Positions 18,636-28,077 of a stretch of 64,000 nt of DNA are shown one piece after another. The translations under genes and the position numbers were made by a program. This DNA is from Nitrospirota bacterium (GTDB lineage Bacteria > Nitrospirota > Nitrospiria > Nitrospirales > UBA8639). Position 1 is the first letter of the stretch. Each line of letters opens with the position of its first letter. The notes beneath the pieces were generated by a model that saw only the letters and a program-made list of their open reading frames with translations, had not been told where the DNA came from and did no database searches. The DNA lies in the NCBI GenBank assembly GCA_011088105.1, contig JAALKI010000012.1:1-64000 (forward strand), read 5' to 3'.

Positions 18636-20225
18636 ATGAAAGGATTAACCAACAGTGTGAAATGGGTCACAGCGGCGGCCGTACTGGTGGCTATGCCGAC
18701 TGTGGCATCATTTGCTGGAACGCCAGCATCAGGTGTGAAGACGACACCTGCCACAGACAAAAAGACGGACATGCCAGCTGTTCCTCGGGCGATTCCAGAC
18801 TTGACGAAATACGGTAAGTTTGATCCGCCTACAGCCAAGATTTTTGATTTTAAAAACTTAACCATTTCGGGTGATATGCGGGTTCGCCCAGAATTCCGTT
18901 CCAAAGGGTGTTTTGGTGGGGGTGGGGGAGGAACCTGTACCTCGTCAGCCGGAACAATGAGAAGCAGTGGGGATTCAAACGACTTTTATACGCAACAGTT
19001 GATCCGGTTAGGCTTTAATTACGATATTTCACCGGATGTTCGGTTCTTTACCCAAGCGCAGGTGTCTCATAACTTCGGTGCGACAGACTCTGGCGTGAAT
19101 CCTAATAGTACGAGTACAGACTTCTTCCTTCGGCAAGGGTTTATGCTGGTCAGAAATTTTGTGGTGCCAAATTTATCGATCAAGGCTGGTCGCCAGCTGA
19201 TGGTCTGGGGAAATCACCGGATTTTTGGACATTTTGACTGGAATAACGTGGGTTTTGCCTTTGATGGTGTCACGTTCCGTTATAACAACAAGATGATGCC
19301 AGTGGAATTTGGTTGGTTGCGAGTAGCTGAAAACAATATTGGTCAGAATGCAGGAGGGACAAATCCAGCAGGAGCAGGAAAGGCCAATCAGGATGGTGAT
19401 ATTATCTTCGTCCGTGTTCCCACCAAGATAGCGGGAATCACTGTTGAACCTGCGTGGATTTGGGAAACAGGAGGTGCTGCCGGGCAGGGTGGAACAACAG
19501 CTGCAGGTGGCGGCCAAGCACATGACCAATCCCGACACACCTTGGGTGGACGTGCGACGACCAAAAAAGGCATGTTTGACGCGACCTTTGAAGGATACTA
19601 TCAATTTGGAAAAATCGACCCAGATGGTAATCCTGGTGGTCGGAACGTAGATATTCGGGCCTATGGTAATCCTGGTGGTCGGAACGTAGATATTCGGGCC
19701 TATGCTCTGCACTTTGATGCTGGGGCCACGCTTCCCGTTGCTATGCAACCAAGGATCGGAGCTGAAATTAACTATGGTTCTGGCGATAGCGATAATAGTG
19801 CGACGAGTAACACTGCCTCAACATTTAGCCAGTTGTTTCCCACAAACCATATTCACTTCGGGTATATGGATTTGATGGCATGGCAAAATATGATGACCTG
19901 GGGTGGAAAACTTGAGTTGCGCCCAAACAAAAACAGCCACTTTGAAGTAGCTGGACATTCCATGCGTTTGGCAAAGGCCAAAGACAATTGGTACCGAGCC
20001 AATCAGGGGACATACTTCGCGTCTGACGCTCAGAACAGCACGAATTCTCTTGGATGGGAATTGGATGTGGTCTATACCCTCTTCTTCCAAGGGAACCACG
20101 TGGGTTGGCAGGTTGGCTATGGCCATTTCTTTGCCGGCCAGTATGTTGAAGAGGCAGCTTCACGAGGTGGTATTGATGAAAGTGATCAAGACTGGGGATA
20201 TACACAGCTTTGGATCAATTTCTAA
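18636..20225 (+). CDS. Outer-membrane porin, alginate-export type
   Basis: A 529-residue protein with a cleavable signal peptide (KWVTAAAVLVAMPTVASFAG). The mature region shows beta-barrel features: alternating aromatic strands, ISGDMRVRPEFRSKG near the start of the barrel, Gly-rich turns, and a final strand ending YTQLWINF with C-terminal Phe. It resembles the alginate-export/OprB-like porins that are abundant in nitrite-oxidising Nitrospira. The start is set by AGGAGGAG just upstream of ATG 18636; the frame is open further back but without a signal-like sequence. Residues encoded at 19626-19703 are two identical copies of GNPGGRNVDIRAY. The gene has its own long leader and a strong terminator, consistent with high expression. 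The substrate is unknown. Confidence 0.82.
   Translation: MKGLTNSVKWVTAAAVLVAMPTVASFAGTPASGVKTTPATDKKTDMPAVPRAIPDLTKYGKFDPPTAKIFDFKNLTISGDMRVRPEFRSKGCFGGGGGGTCTSSAGTMRSSGDSNDFYTQQLIRLGFNYDISPDVRFFTQAQVSHNFGATDSGVNPNSTSTDFFLRQGFMLVRNFVVPNLSIKAGRQLMVWGNHRIFGHFDWNNVGFAFDGVTFRYNNKMMPVEFGWLRVAENNIGQNAGGTNPAGAGKANQDGDIIFVRVPTKIAGITVEPAWIWETGGAAGQGGTTAAGGGQAHDQSRHTLGGRATTKKGMFDATFEGYYQFGKIDPDGNPGGRNVDIRAYGNPGGRNVDIRAYALHFDAGATLPVAMQPRIGAEINYGSGDSDNSATSNTASTFSQLFPTNHIHFGYMDLMAWQNMMTWGGKLELRPNKNSHFEVAGHSMRLAKAKDNWYRANQGTYFASDAQNSTNSLGWELDVVYTLFFQGNHVGWQVGYGHFFAGQYVEEAASRGGIDESDQDWGYTQLWINF
19626..19703 (+). repeat. Perfect 39-bp tandem duplication inside the porin gene
   Basis: Two head-to-tail copies, 19626-19664 and 19665-19703, with no base difference. 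The unit encodes 13 residues (GNPGGRNVDIRAY), so the frame is kept. Zero divergence at silent positions means the event is very recent, or that it was introduced by read assembly. Confidence 0.95.
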
Positions 20226-20275
20226 GCGCCTGTAGATTTTTGACTTATAGAAGAGCTAGTTGCTCTTCTCCTATT

Positions 20276-20313
20276 AAAAACCCTGCTGAGGAATATTCCT
20301 CAGCAGGGTTTTT
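20276..20313 (+). terminator. Strong terminator after the porin gene
   Basis: Hairpin with arms AAAAACCCTGCTGAGGA and its exact complement around an ATAT loop, ending in five T residues. It lies about 50 bases after the porin stop. The A-run and T-run flank both sides, so it could work in both directions. Confidence 0.9.
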
Positions 20314-20373
20314 GATTTTATTGCCTTAGCGTTGCAACCTACCTGTATCGTTCATGCGAGGAGTGAAGGTGTG

Positions 20374-21102
20374 ATGCAAGAAACGCTCATACAAGCCGTG
20401 CGTGGACGACTAGAAGAGACTGAATCTCTCACGGTTCTCACTGGAGCCGGTATTTCAGCAGACAGTGGAGTTCCTACCTTTCGTGGGCCGGAGGGGTTAT
20501 GGAAAAACTTTCGACCGGAGGAACTGGCCTCTCCCGGGGCCTTTGAGCAAACTCCCCAGTTGGTATGGGAGTGGTACAATTGGCGAAGAGAATCGCTAGC
20601 CACGAAGCAGCCTAACGCAGCGCATGTCGCGCTGGTAGAATTGGAAAAGCGCGTCAAAAATTTTTGGTTGATCACGCAAAATGTCGACGGGCTTCATCCG
20701 GCAGCCGGATCACGCAATCTTTCTGAAATTCATGGAAATATTTGGCATGTACGCTGTACGGCATGTGGCAAGCGAGAAATTAATCGAACGATTCCCCTTC
20801 CTCTCTTGCCATATTGCCAATGTGGTGGACTCTTAAGGCCACATATTGTGTGGTTCGGCGAATCCCTTGATCCGGAAGACCTCAAGCAAAGTTTTCAAGC
20901 CTTAGAGTCCTGTGAGATCTTGCTCATCATCGGGACGTCTGGGGTGGTGTACCCTGCGGCTTCCTTTGCCTCAGTGGCGAAGAACCAAGGAGCGTTCGTG
21001 GTTGAGGTGAATGTTGAAGTTAATCCCCATTCCGAGTTTGTCGATATGTCGATTCAGGGGCGAGCTAAGGATGTGGTCCCTCAGTTGCTTCCTTGCCCCT
21101 AG
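20374..21102 (+). CDS. cobB: NAD-dependent protein deacylase (sirtuin, SIRT5-like)
   Basis: A 242-residue Sir2-family enzyme that removes acyl groups from lysine using NAD. It contains the NAD-binding TGAGISADSGVPTFRG, the TQNVDGLH segment, catalytic His120 in EIHGN, and a zinc site (C128, C131, C148, C150). Tyr68 and Arg71 in WEWYNWRRE match the Tyr-x-x-Arg pair that gives SIRT5-type sirtuins preference for succinyl and malonyl groups. ATG 20374 has GGAG and AAGG upstream; the frame is open to 20332 without a better start. Confidence 0.93.
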   Translation: MQETLIQAVRGRLEETESLTVLTGAGISADSGVPTFRGPEGLWKNFRPEELASPGAFEQTPQLVWEWYNWRRESLATKQPNAAHVALVELEKRVKNFWLITQNVDGLHPAAGSRNLSEIHGNIWHVRCTACGKREINRTIPLPLLPYCQCGGLLRPHIVWFGESLDPEDLKQSFQALESCEILLIIGTSGVVYPAASFASVAKNQGAFVVEVNVEVNPHSEFVDMSIQGRAKDVVPQLLPCP

Positions 21103-21206
21103 TGTTGGTTTTCAGGCTAGCTGTTCTTTATGAGCATTTGTCCCAATCCTTTCTATCTATGAGAGAGGCTCTGCTTGCCTGAGATTTGGGATAAGCCCGA
21201 TATGTG

Positions 21207-21665
21207 CTATACAGATTCGATATCGATGAGAAGAATTTCCCCGTCCATGTCTTGATGAATCGGACAATGAAAGGCATAGTCTCCAGGTCGTTCAATCGTT
21301 AGCCGAATGGCAAGTTCTTTTCCAGGTTCTACATATAATCCTTCAATCCCCCGGCCATAGATTATTCCGCTTTCACCTTCGACTTCAATAAACATTTCTT
21401 GTAATAGGTCAGATGAAAATCCATGACGCACGGGATCTTCATTTCGAATGACGATCAGCGTTGGCACCAAGCGTCGCAAGGGCATTGGGGTTGTAAGGAA
21501 TGTGAAATCTTTAATGGTGACATCAATTTGTTGAATGGGTTGAGCCCCGGCTTGGAATAATCCTCCGAAAAGGAGACAGGCCATGAGCAAGCTGGTCTTG
21601 AAGATTCTTGGGCCTATCTTCTGATTCTTCTGCTTCGAGCATACTTGGTCTGTGTGATTGTGCAT
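21207..21665 (-). CDS. Periplasmic cupredoxin-domain protein
   Basis: A 152-residue secreted protein with a signal peptide (residues 1-41, hydrophobic core LLMACLLFGGLF). The mature domain has a plastocyanin-like beta-sandwich pattern and a complete type-1 copper ligand set: His81 (VRHGF) plus Cys134, His137 and Met140 in HCPIHQDM. Blue copper proteins of this type carry electrons in the periplasm, often to terminal oxidases or reductases. A strong AAGGAG lies upstream of the ATG. It is divergent from nuoA and stands alone. The redox partner is unknown. Confidence 0.85.
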   Translation of the reverse strand: MHNHTDQVCSKQKNQKIGPRIFKTSLLMACLLFGGLFQAGAQPIQQIDVTIKDFTFLTTPMPLRRLVPTLIVIRNEDPVRHGFSSDLLQEMFIEVEGESGIIYGRGIEGLYVEPGKELAIRLTIERPGDYAFHCPIHQDMDGEILLIDIESV

Positions 21666-22093
21666 TCCTCACTCCTTTTCCTAAAGGATATTATAGTTTC
21701 TCCCCATCTATTTTTAGAAAACGGCCCTATTTCGTTATTGTATGTTTGTCAGCTTTCACTTTAATATGAGTTGAGAGAGCAACACGCGTGCCAGAGTGTT
21801 ATGTATGCGGTCTTCGTATTCTGATGCCTGTTGACAAGGTGTTTAGACATGGTGGTCAATTCAAAAAATTGAGAATGTTGCTTCTTTCCCCATTGTTTTG
21901 GAGTGTCTCTGTGGCAGAACACAACAGTAGGCTGGCACAGGGGACATGTGGTCTGCAGTGAAACGGTTGGGGCTTTTGCTGTGACCAATCTAGGTCTTTT
22001 GTTCCCTTGATTCCCTAAAAATTAGGGTGTTACCATACCGCTTCCTCTATCCGGCGAATTGGTTGTTGTTCCCATGCTGAAAGAAACGTTTCC
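21666..22093. other. Divergent intergenic region before the complex I operon
   Basis: About 430 bases between the cupredoxin gene and nuoA, presumably holding both promoters. A short inverted repeat, CCCTAA-AAA-TTAGGG, lies at 22013-22027, roughly 65 bases upstream of nuoA. A 75-codon minus-strand open frame (21988-21761) with a CPLC motif was judged unlikely to be a gene. No convincing -35/-10 pair was found. Confidence 0.35.
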
Positions 22094-22477
22094 ATGGTGG
22101 GGTTAGACCTCTTAGCAGAGTATCTCAGCAAGTATTCTCCCATCCTGATTTTTATCGTGCTGGCGTTGGGGTTTGGTCTGGTCACGCTCGCGCTGAGTTA
22201 CCTTGTTCAACCGAAATATCCAGAAGCTGAAAAGTTAACGACGTATGAATGTGGAAGCGAGCCATTTTCTGATTCTCGCATGCCCTTTCCTATTCGCTAT
22301 TATGTCATCGCGATGCTGTTTGTGATTTTTGACATCGAGGTCATTTTTTTATACCCCTGGGCTATTACGTTTTATGACCTGGGTATCATTGGGTTAATAG
22401 AGATGTTGATTTTTATTGGCTTGTTTGTGGTGGCCTATGTGTATGCTTGGCAAAAAGGGGCTTTGGAGTGGGACTAA
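22094..22477 (+). CDS. nuoA: NADH-quinone oxidoreductase subunit A
   Basis: A 127-residue membrane subunit of respiratory complex I with three helices. It shows the signature TTYECGSEP in the first loop, whose Cys lies near the quinone channel, and [23 protein letters not shown] across helix two with its conserved Asp-Glu pair. It is the first gene of a tightly packed operon. The end overlaps the nuoB start by ten bases. Confidence 0.96.
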   Translation: MVGLDLLAEYLSKYSPILIFIVLALGFGLVTLALSYLVQPKYPEAEKLTTYECGSEPFSDSRMPFPIRYYVIAMLFVIFDIEVIFLYPWAITFYDLGIIGLIEMLIFIGLFVVAYVYAWQKGALEWD

Positions 22478-22983
22478 TCCAAATCGGGCAACGTGAAAAA
22501 GATGGTGATCTTGGGGTCATGACGCTGTCACTTGAAAAAGCCGTGAATTGGGCTCGGAAAGGGTCCCTGTGGCCGATGACATTTGGTTTGGCCTGCTGTG
22601 CGATTGAAATGATTGCAGCGGTATCGGCTCGTTATGATATTGATCGGTATGGGGCCGGTGTCTTTCGGGCTTCACCACGGCAATCTGATCTGATGATTGT
22701 TGCTGGAACTGTCTGTCGCCGCATGGCACCCGTCATTCGAAAAATCTACGATCAAATGCCAGAGCCCAAATATGTAATTTCCATGGGTTCTTGTGCGACA
22801 TCTGGGAATATTTATGACAGTTATAGTGTCGTGCAGGGTGTGGATCGATTTGTCCCGGTTGATATCTACGTACCGGGTTGTCCCCCAACTCCTGAAGCGC
22901 TCTTCGATGGGATCTTGAAGCTTCAGGATCGCATCATGGTGAAACGCGTTTTTACCAAGCAACCGGATCAGGTCAAAGTCTAG
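22468..22983 (+). CDS. nuoB: NADH-quinone oxidoreductase subunit B (N2 cluster)
   Basis: The subunit that carries the last Fe-S cluster, N2, before quinone. [12 protein letters not shown] provides the adjacent Cys pair, and [18 protein letters not shown] and [11 protein letters not shown] the remaining ligands and conserved loops. I favour GTG 22468 as the start, giving [14 protein letters not shown], because it matches the usual N-terminus, has AAGGGG upstream and overlaps nuoA's stop; the in-frame ATG at 22447 adds seven residues inside nuoA. Confidence 0.95.
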   Translation: MGLIQIGQREKDGDLGVMTLSLEKAVNWARKGSLWPMTFGLACCAIEMIAAVSARYDIDRYGAGVFRASPRQSDLMIVAGTVCRRMAPVIRKIYDQMPEPKYVISMGSCATSGNIYDSYSVVQGVDRFVPVDIYVPGCPPTPEALFDGILKLQDRIMVKRVFTKQPDQVKV

Positions 22984-22987
22984 TTCC

Positions 22988-23485
22988 ATGCACCCATTAG
23001 CTGAGAAAATTCAGGCGACGTTTCCCGAAGGATTTCTTGAGGCGGTAGAGTGGCGAGGTGATCTGGCGGTCATTGTCAAACGTGAACATCTGCATGCAAT
23101 GGGGCGGTTTCTTTATGATGATCCGGCTATGGCATTTGACTATATCGTGCATGTGAGTTCAGTGGATTGGCCGGATGATCCTGAGCGCTTTGAAGTGGTG
23201 TATGAGTTCTACTCCATTCGGAACCGTCACCGTATTCGGGTGAAAACTCGTGTGCCAGAGCATGATTGTGTCGTCGATTCCTTAATGGATATTTGGAAAG
23301 GCGCGGATTTCATGGAACGAGAAGTATTTGACATGATGGGGATCCGATTTCGAAATCATCGTGATCTTCGTCGGATTCTGATGCCCGATGATTATCCGGA
23401 AGGATACCCACTTCGGAAGGATTTTCCGGTTCAGGGAAAGGGTTGGCGGGATACGTTTGAATTTTTGAACGAAGGCACGATCTAA
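22988..23485 (+). CDS. nuoC: NADH-quinone oxidoreductase subunit C
   Basis: A 165-residue peripheral-arm subunit (30-kDa type). It has the family segments YIVHVSSVDWPDDPERFEVVYEFYS, RIRVKTRVPE and the signature EREVFDMMGIRFRNHRDLRRILMPDDYPEGYPLRKDFP. It is separate from nuoD rather than fused to it as in enteric bacteria; nuoD starts 26 bases later. Confidence 0.96.
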   Translation: MHPLAEKIQATFPEGFLEAVEWRGDLAVIVKREHLHAMGRFLYDDPAMAFDYIVHVSSVDWPDDPERFEVVYEFYSIRNRHRIRVKTRVPEHDCVVDSLMDIWKGADFMEREVFDMMGIRFRNHRDLRRILMPDDYPEGYPLRKDFPVQGKGWRDTFEFLNEGTI

Positions 23486-23511
23486 AGATGATAGGTGATT
23501 GAGAACAGCGC

Positions 23512-24762
23512 ATGGCCTCACTCGAAGATCAGCGAAGTACCATTTATAAAGTAGACCCGGAGCATCCGGAAACGGAATCGCTTCCGACTCTTCGAACCGA
23601 AGAACTCTTGCTCAATATGGGGCCACAACACCCGAGCACTCATGGGGTGTTGAAGGTCATCCTTGAGCTTGAAGGCGAGAGAATTGTCAAATCTACGCCG
23701 GTGTTGGGGTTTCTGCATCGTGGCGTAGAAAAATTAGCGGAAGATGGCACGTATCAACAATTTATTCCCCATACCGATCGATTGGATTATGTCTGTGCCA
23801 TGTATAACAACTATGCCTATTGCCGAGCGGTGGAAAAGCTCATGGATATGGCTATCCCTGAGCGGGCGGAATATCTCCGGACCATTGTCGCCGAAGTGCA
23901 ACGCATTATTGGGCATCTGTTCTGGTTGGGAACGCAGGCATTAGATATTGGAGCGATGACCGTCTTCTTCTATACGTTTCGGGATCGTGAAATTCTTCTG
24001 GATTGGTTTGATGAACTCTGCGGGGCTCGGCTGACCACCAGTTGGTATCGCATCGGAGGAGTGGAGCGGGACTTTACCCCATCGTTAGAAGCGAAAATCC
24101 GTCAGTTTTTGGATTACTTTCCTCCAAAAATTGATGAATATGTGGTCTTCTTGGAGAAAAATCGAATTTGGCTAGCCCGCACAAGGGGTGTGGCGGTGAT
24201 TACCGCTGAGGATGCATTGAGCTTTGGTCTGAGTGGCCCTACTCTTCGAGGGTCTGGGGTCGACTATGATTTGCGAAAGTATGAGTCCTATGGCGCCTAC
24301 CCCAAGTGTGAATTTAGTGTGCCGGTTGGGAAGAATGGGGACACATACGATCGATATTGGATTCGTGTTGAAGAAATGCGGGAAAGTATCAAGATTGTTC
24401 AACAATGTATGGACCAAATGCCCAAGGAAGGCGCTATTTTGGCGGATGTTCCTAGTGTGACATTGCCGCCAAAAGATCGAGTGTTTACGAACTTGGAGTC
24501 CATGATTCAGCAGTTCAAGCTATTTTCACAGGGATTCGATGCACCAGCAGGAGAAGTGTATTGTGGCACTGAAGCCCACAAAGGTGAGTTGGGGTTTTAC
24601 ATTGTGAGTACGGGTGGAGGTAAGCCCTATCGATTAAAAATTCGCGCGCCGTCGTTTATTCATATGGGGGCGTTTGATGAAATGGCTCGTGGATATATGA
24701 TTGCTGATGCTGTGACGATTTTTGGAACATACGACATCGTCATGGGCGAATGTGACCGGTAG
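23512..24762 (+). CDS. nuoD: NADH-quinone oxidoreductase subunit D
   Basis: The 416-residue 49-kDa subunit that, with NuoB, forms the quinone site. LNMGPQHPSTHGVLKV contains the quinone-interacting His, and FLHRGVEKLAE, RIIGHLFWLG and the Arg-rich LTTSWYRIGGVERDF segment are all typical. The C-terminus ends DIVMGECDR as usual for the family. In mitochondria the homologue is methylated by NDUFAF7; a related methyltransferase gene lies at 16004-17494. Confidence 0.96.
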   Translation: MASLEDQRSTIYKVDPEHPETESLPTLRTEELLLNMGPQHPSTHGVLKVILELEGERIVKSTPVLGFLHRGVEKLAEDGTYQQFIPHTDRLDYVCAMYNNYAYCRAVEKLMDMAIPERAEYLRTIVAEVQRIIGHLFWLGTQALDIGAMTVFFYTFRDREILLDWFDELCGARLTTSWYRIGGVERDFTPSLEAKIRQFLDYFPPKIDEYVVFLEKNRIWLARTRGVAVITAEDALSFGLSGPTLRGSGVDYDLRKYESYGAYPKCEFSVPVGKNGDTYDRYWIRVEEMRESIKIVQQCMDQMPKEGAILADVPSVTLPPKDRVFTNLESMIQQFKLFSQGFDAPAGEVYCGTEAHKGELGFYIVSTGGGKPYRLKIRAPSFIHMGAFDEMARGYMIADAVTIFGTYDIVMGECDR

Positions 24763-24789
24763 CGTAGATGACGGGAGCGTAAGACAGAT

Positions 24790-27486
24790 ATGGCATTAAA
24801 ACCAGTAACTGCCCTTGATGGCGAAGCGGTAACCATTGATCTTAGCATTGATGGTCAGACGGTCAGTGCGACGGAAGGGGTGTCCCTATACGATGTGGTG
24901 TCAAGCACGGGAAAAGTCGTTCCGGCAATGTGCTACCACTATACATTTGATCCTTTTGGCTCATGTGGCATGTGTTTGGTCACGGTGGAAGGGAAAAAGG
25001 CCCCAGTACGGTCCTGCACCGCGAAAGCTACCGCTGGGATGGTGGTGACGACCGAAAGTGAGGATCTGTTCCTCGCCAGAAAAAAGGCCGTAGAAAAGCA
25101 TCTTTCAGTGCATCCGCTTGATTGTCCCGTGTGTGATGCCGATGGCCATTGTGAGCTGCAAGATATGGCCTTTGAGCATCAAGTCACGGATTTGGCCAAT
25201 GCCAAGCAAAAAAATATTCCAGAAGACACGCGGAGTTTGGTGCTGGACTTCAATATGAACCGGTGCATCGCCTGTGGTGAGTGTATCAACATTTGTAAAG
25301 ATGTCCAGCGTATCGATGCGTTACAGTTTATGAAAAAAGGCGGCTTCACCCAGGTGGTGGCCAAAGGGGACCAAGCTCTCGATTGCGAATTTTGCGGAGA
25401 TTGTTTGGCCGTGTGTCCGGTTGGGGCGATTACGAATAAATACTCCAAGTATGTCTATAAACCCTGGCAATTGAAAAAAACGCTGACAACCTGCAACTAC
25501 TGCGGTGATGGTTGTCAAATGTATGTGGAAACCAAAGATACCGAAGTGACACGAGTGACCTCGGTCTTATCATGGAAAAATAAATGGGGCGATCGTCTGG
25601 ATACCGCCAATGGGCATGGTGGACTATGTGTACGGGGACGATTTGGGTTTCAATTTATCGACAGTCAAGCCCGGTTACGGTATCCATTGGTTCGAGCTGG
25701 CAAAGAGCTGAAGGAAAAACCATGGATTGAAGCCTTAGACTTTGCGGCCGCGCGATTGCAAGAAGTGAAAGCCACCTATGGGCCACAGGCCATTGCCGGG
25801 CTGATGACGGCTCGCTGTACCAATGAAGAGCTCTATCTTTTCCAGAAGTTTATGCGGATGGTCATTGGCACCAATCATCTCGATAGTAGCGCGCGGTATG
25901 GACACCTCAATTTCGTCCGAGCGGTTGACCATGCCCTTGGCATAAGTCGGATGATGAACACCTCTGAGGAAATCACCAAGGCTAAAGCCATTTTGCTCGT
26001 AGGCTCCAATATAACGGAAACGAATCCCGTGGCGAGCGTGCGCGTGAAGCAAGCGATTGGGGTGTATAAGGCCCAAGTCATTGTGGTCGATTCAGCGCAA
26101 ACCAACATTGCGAAATTAGCTTCATATCCATTGATGGTGACACCAGGAACCGAAGGCCTCTTTGTGCAGGGGCTCGTCCATTCTGTGTTGGCTCAAGATC
26201 TTGTGGATGGTGAAGTCACCGGTCAATTTCCTGACGCGTTGGCCACATTACAACAGGCAACGGCGCATCTGTCGCTGGAAGAGATTGCCCGGCAAACCGG
26301 TGTGGCGGTGGAGCAGATCAATGCCGTGGCTAAGATTTTTGCCGAAGCGCCTACGTCAATCATCATGTGTGGGGAAGGTATCGTTCGACAGCCTGATGGA
26401 TACGCGAATGTTTTAAATTTGGTGGATCTTGCTTGGGTCACAGGCAAACTTGGGAAGCCTGGGTGTGGAATCAATACCTTAACCGAAGAAGCGAATGAAC
26501 AAGGGGCCGTGGATATGGGTGCGGCGCCTGAGTTTCTGCCAGGCTCTGTCTCTTTTCACGATCAAGCGGCGCGGGAAAAGTTTTCTCAAGCATGGAATGC
26601 GGATTTGCCTGTGGTGGAGCAAGGGGAAAACCTCATGGGAATATTGGAGGGCTGCCGGCGTGGGGACATCAAAGCCCTTTACGTGGTTGGAGAAAATCCC
26701 TTAGCCACTCTTCCTGCTTCATGTGGGGTTGAGGAGGCTTTATCGAAGCTTGAACTCTTAATCTGCCAAGATCCTTTTTTAACGGAAACCGCTCAGCAGG
26801 CTCATGTGGTGTTTCCGGCCTGCACCTTTGCAGAAAAAGATGGGACTGTCACCAATCAAGAAGGTAAAGTGCAATTTGTTCGACCGGCGCTTGACCCACT
26901 GGGGGAGAGTGTGTTGGATTGGCACATTATCGTTGGTCTTGCTAATGCGCTGGGGGCTTCGATGGAATACGAAACCACCCAGGACATTCAAACTGAAATG
27001 CGGAAGCTGCTCCCAGCCTATTACAACTTGGGGCAGCCGAAGAAAGTGGTGGGGGACCCTTCCGCCTACTTCACCAATGGCTATAATGATGAGACTATGG
27101 CCCGATATAAGAATACCCGCTTTGAGGCAACCAATTCTCGTCCATTTGGGCTGAGGTTAGTTCAGCTCTTGTACCATTCTGGCAAGTTATCGACGCAGGC
27201 TTCAGGTCTTATGGCGCTTTCTCCCAATACCGGTTCCCTCTTAATGTGTGCTGAAGATATGGAGCGGTTGGGGCTTTCTGAAACCGATCAGGTGCGTGTT
27301 ACGTCTGATGTCGGTAGTATTGAACTGTCGGTTCAAGCCGATATGTCATTAATGCCCGCGAGTTGTGCTTTTCCTGAACACTTTAATGATCCACCGATAA
27401 AAGATATTATCCCGATGGAATGCGATCCGGTCACCGGCGTGCCGTATTTTAAGTTGGCTCGTGTCACAGTAGAAAAGGCGTCATAG
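24790..27486 (+). CDS. nuoG: NADH-quinone oxidoreductase subunit G
   Basis: An 898-residue Fe-S subunit of the peripheral arm. The N-terminus is a [2Fe-2S] ferredoxin domain (Cys in MCYHYTFDPFGSCGMC and VRSC), then the His-Cys cluster motif HPLDCPVCDADGHC, then two 4Fe-4S motifs (CIACGECINIC and CEFCGDCLAVCP). A molybdopterin-oxidoreductase-like domain follows, with its own Cys set (CNYCGDGC...CVRG) and a C-terminal dinucleotide-binding-like domain. No NuoE or NuoF gene accompanies it, so electrons may enter from ferredoxin or another partner rather than NADH. That is an inference from gene content here; nuoEF could lie elsewhere. Confidence 0.94.
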   Translation: MALKPVTALDGEAVTIDLSIDGQTVSATEGVSLYDVVSSTGKVVPAMCYHYTFDPFGSCGMCLVTVEGKKAPVRSCTAKATAGMVVTTESEDLFLARKKAVEKHLSVHPLDCPVCDADGHCELQDMAFEHQVTDLANAKQKNIPEDTRSLVLDFNMNRCIACGECINICKDVQRIDALQFMKKGGFTQVVAKGDQALDCEFCGDCLAVCPVGAITNKYSKYVYKPWQLKKTLTTCNYCGDGCQMYVETKDTEVTRVTSVLSWKNKWGDRLDTANGHGGLCVRGRFGFQFIDSQARLRYPLVRAGKELKEKPWIEALDFAAARLQEVKATYGPQAIAGLMTARCTNEELYLFQKFMRMVIGTNHLDSSARYGHLNFVRAVDHALGISRMMNTSEEITKAKAILLVGSNITETNPVASVRVKQAIGVYKAQVIVVDSAQTNIAKLASYPLMVTPGTEGLFVQGLVHSVLAQDLVDGEVTGQFPDALATLQQATAHLSLEEIARQTGVAVEQINAVAKIFAEAPTSIIMCGEGIVRQPDGYANVLNLVDLAWVTGKLGKPGCGINTLTEEANEQGAVDMGAAPEFLPGSVSFHDQAAREKFSQAWNADLPVVEQGENLMGILEGCRRGDIKALYVVGENPLATLPASCGVEEALSKLELLICQDPFLTETAQQAHVVFPACTFAEKDGTVTNQEGKVQFVRPALDPLGESVLDWHIIVGLANALGASMEYETTQDIQTEMRKLLPAYYNLGQPKKVVGDPSAYFTNGYNDETMARYKNTRFEATNSRPFGLRLVQLLYHSGKLSTQASGLMALSPNTGSLLMCAEDMERLGLSETDQVRVTSDVGSIELSVQADMSLMPASCAFPEHFNDPPIKDIIPMECDPVTGVPYFKLARVTVEKAS

Positions 27487-27489
27487 GCG

Positions 27490-28068
27490 ATGAGCTCACC
27501 AAGTTCAACCAAAAAGTTTTTTGATGCAGTGCTCTTCAAGGAAATTTGGAATGCGATGAAAGTGACGTTTAAACATATGTTTCATCGTCCCATGACCTTC
27601 GAATACCCAAGAGAAAAACGAACGATTCCCGATGCGCATCGTGGCGCGCTGGGCTTATTGCGGTATGACGATGGACAAGAACGGTGTGTTGGCTGCGACT
27701 TATGCGAGGCGGCCTGTCCATCCCGTTGCATTAAAGTGATTAGCGAAGAAGACACATCCATGCCGCTTCAACGGTATGCGTCGGAATTTTATATCGACAT
27801 CACTAAATGTGTCTTTTGTGGGTATTGTGTCGAAGCCTGCCCGGTGAATGCCCTCGCTATGACCAAAGTCTATGAGTTTTCGACTCATGACAAACGTGAC
27901 CTTCTCTTCGACAAAACGCGGCTCTATGAAATTGGCGAGCAACATATAGATGATGCCAAACGATACTTATATGCACATAACCAGGAAAAAAAAGGTGAAG
28001 AGAGCCGTGCCTACCGCTACCATTTTCCGCAGTCGGTTCAAAGGCAGCAAGATGCCTCCTCTTTATAA
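27490..28068 (+). CDS. nuoI: NADH-quinone oxidoreductase subunit I
   Basis: A 192-residue subunit with two 4Fe-4S ferredoxin motifs, CVGCDLCEAACP and CVFCGYCVEACP, which bind clusters N6a and N6b and link NuoG to NuoB. The N-terminal helix and FKHMFHRPMTFEYP segment are typical. In standard operons nuoH precedes nuoI; here nuoG is only three bases upstream and nuoH is missing. Confidence 0.96.
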   Translation: MSSPSSTKKFFDAVLFKEIWNAMKVTFKHMFHRPMTFEYPREKRTIPDAHRGALGLLRYDDGQERCVGCDLCEAACPSRCIKVISEEDTSMPLQRYASEFYIDITKCVFCGYCVEACPVNALAMTKVYEFSTHDKRDLLFDKTRLYEIGEQHIDDAKRYLYAHNQEKKGEESRAYRYHFPQSVQRQQDASSL

Positions 28069-28077
28069 ACCGTCTTG

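Noticed and set aside
21761..21988. 75-codon minus-strand frame with a CPLC motif before nuoA
   Set aside because: Single Cys pair, no start signals, overlaps the likely promoter region.
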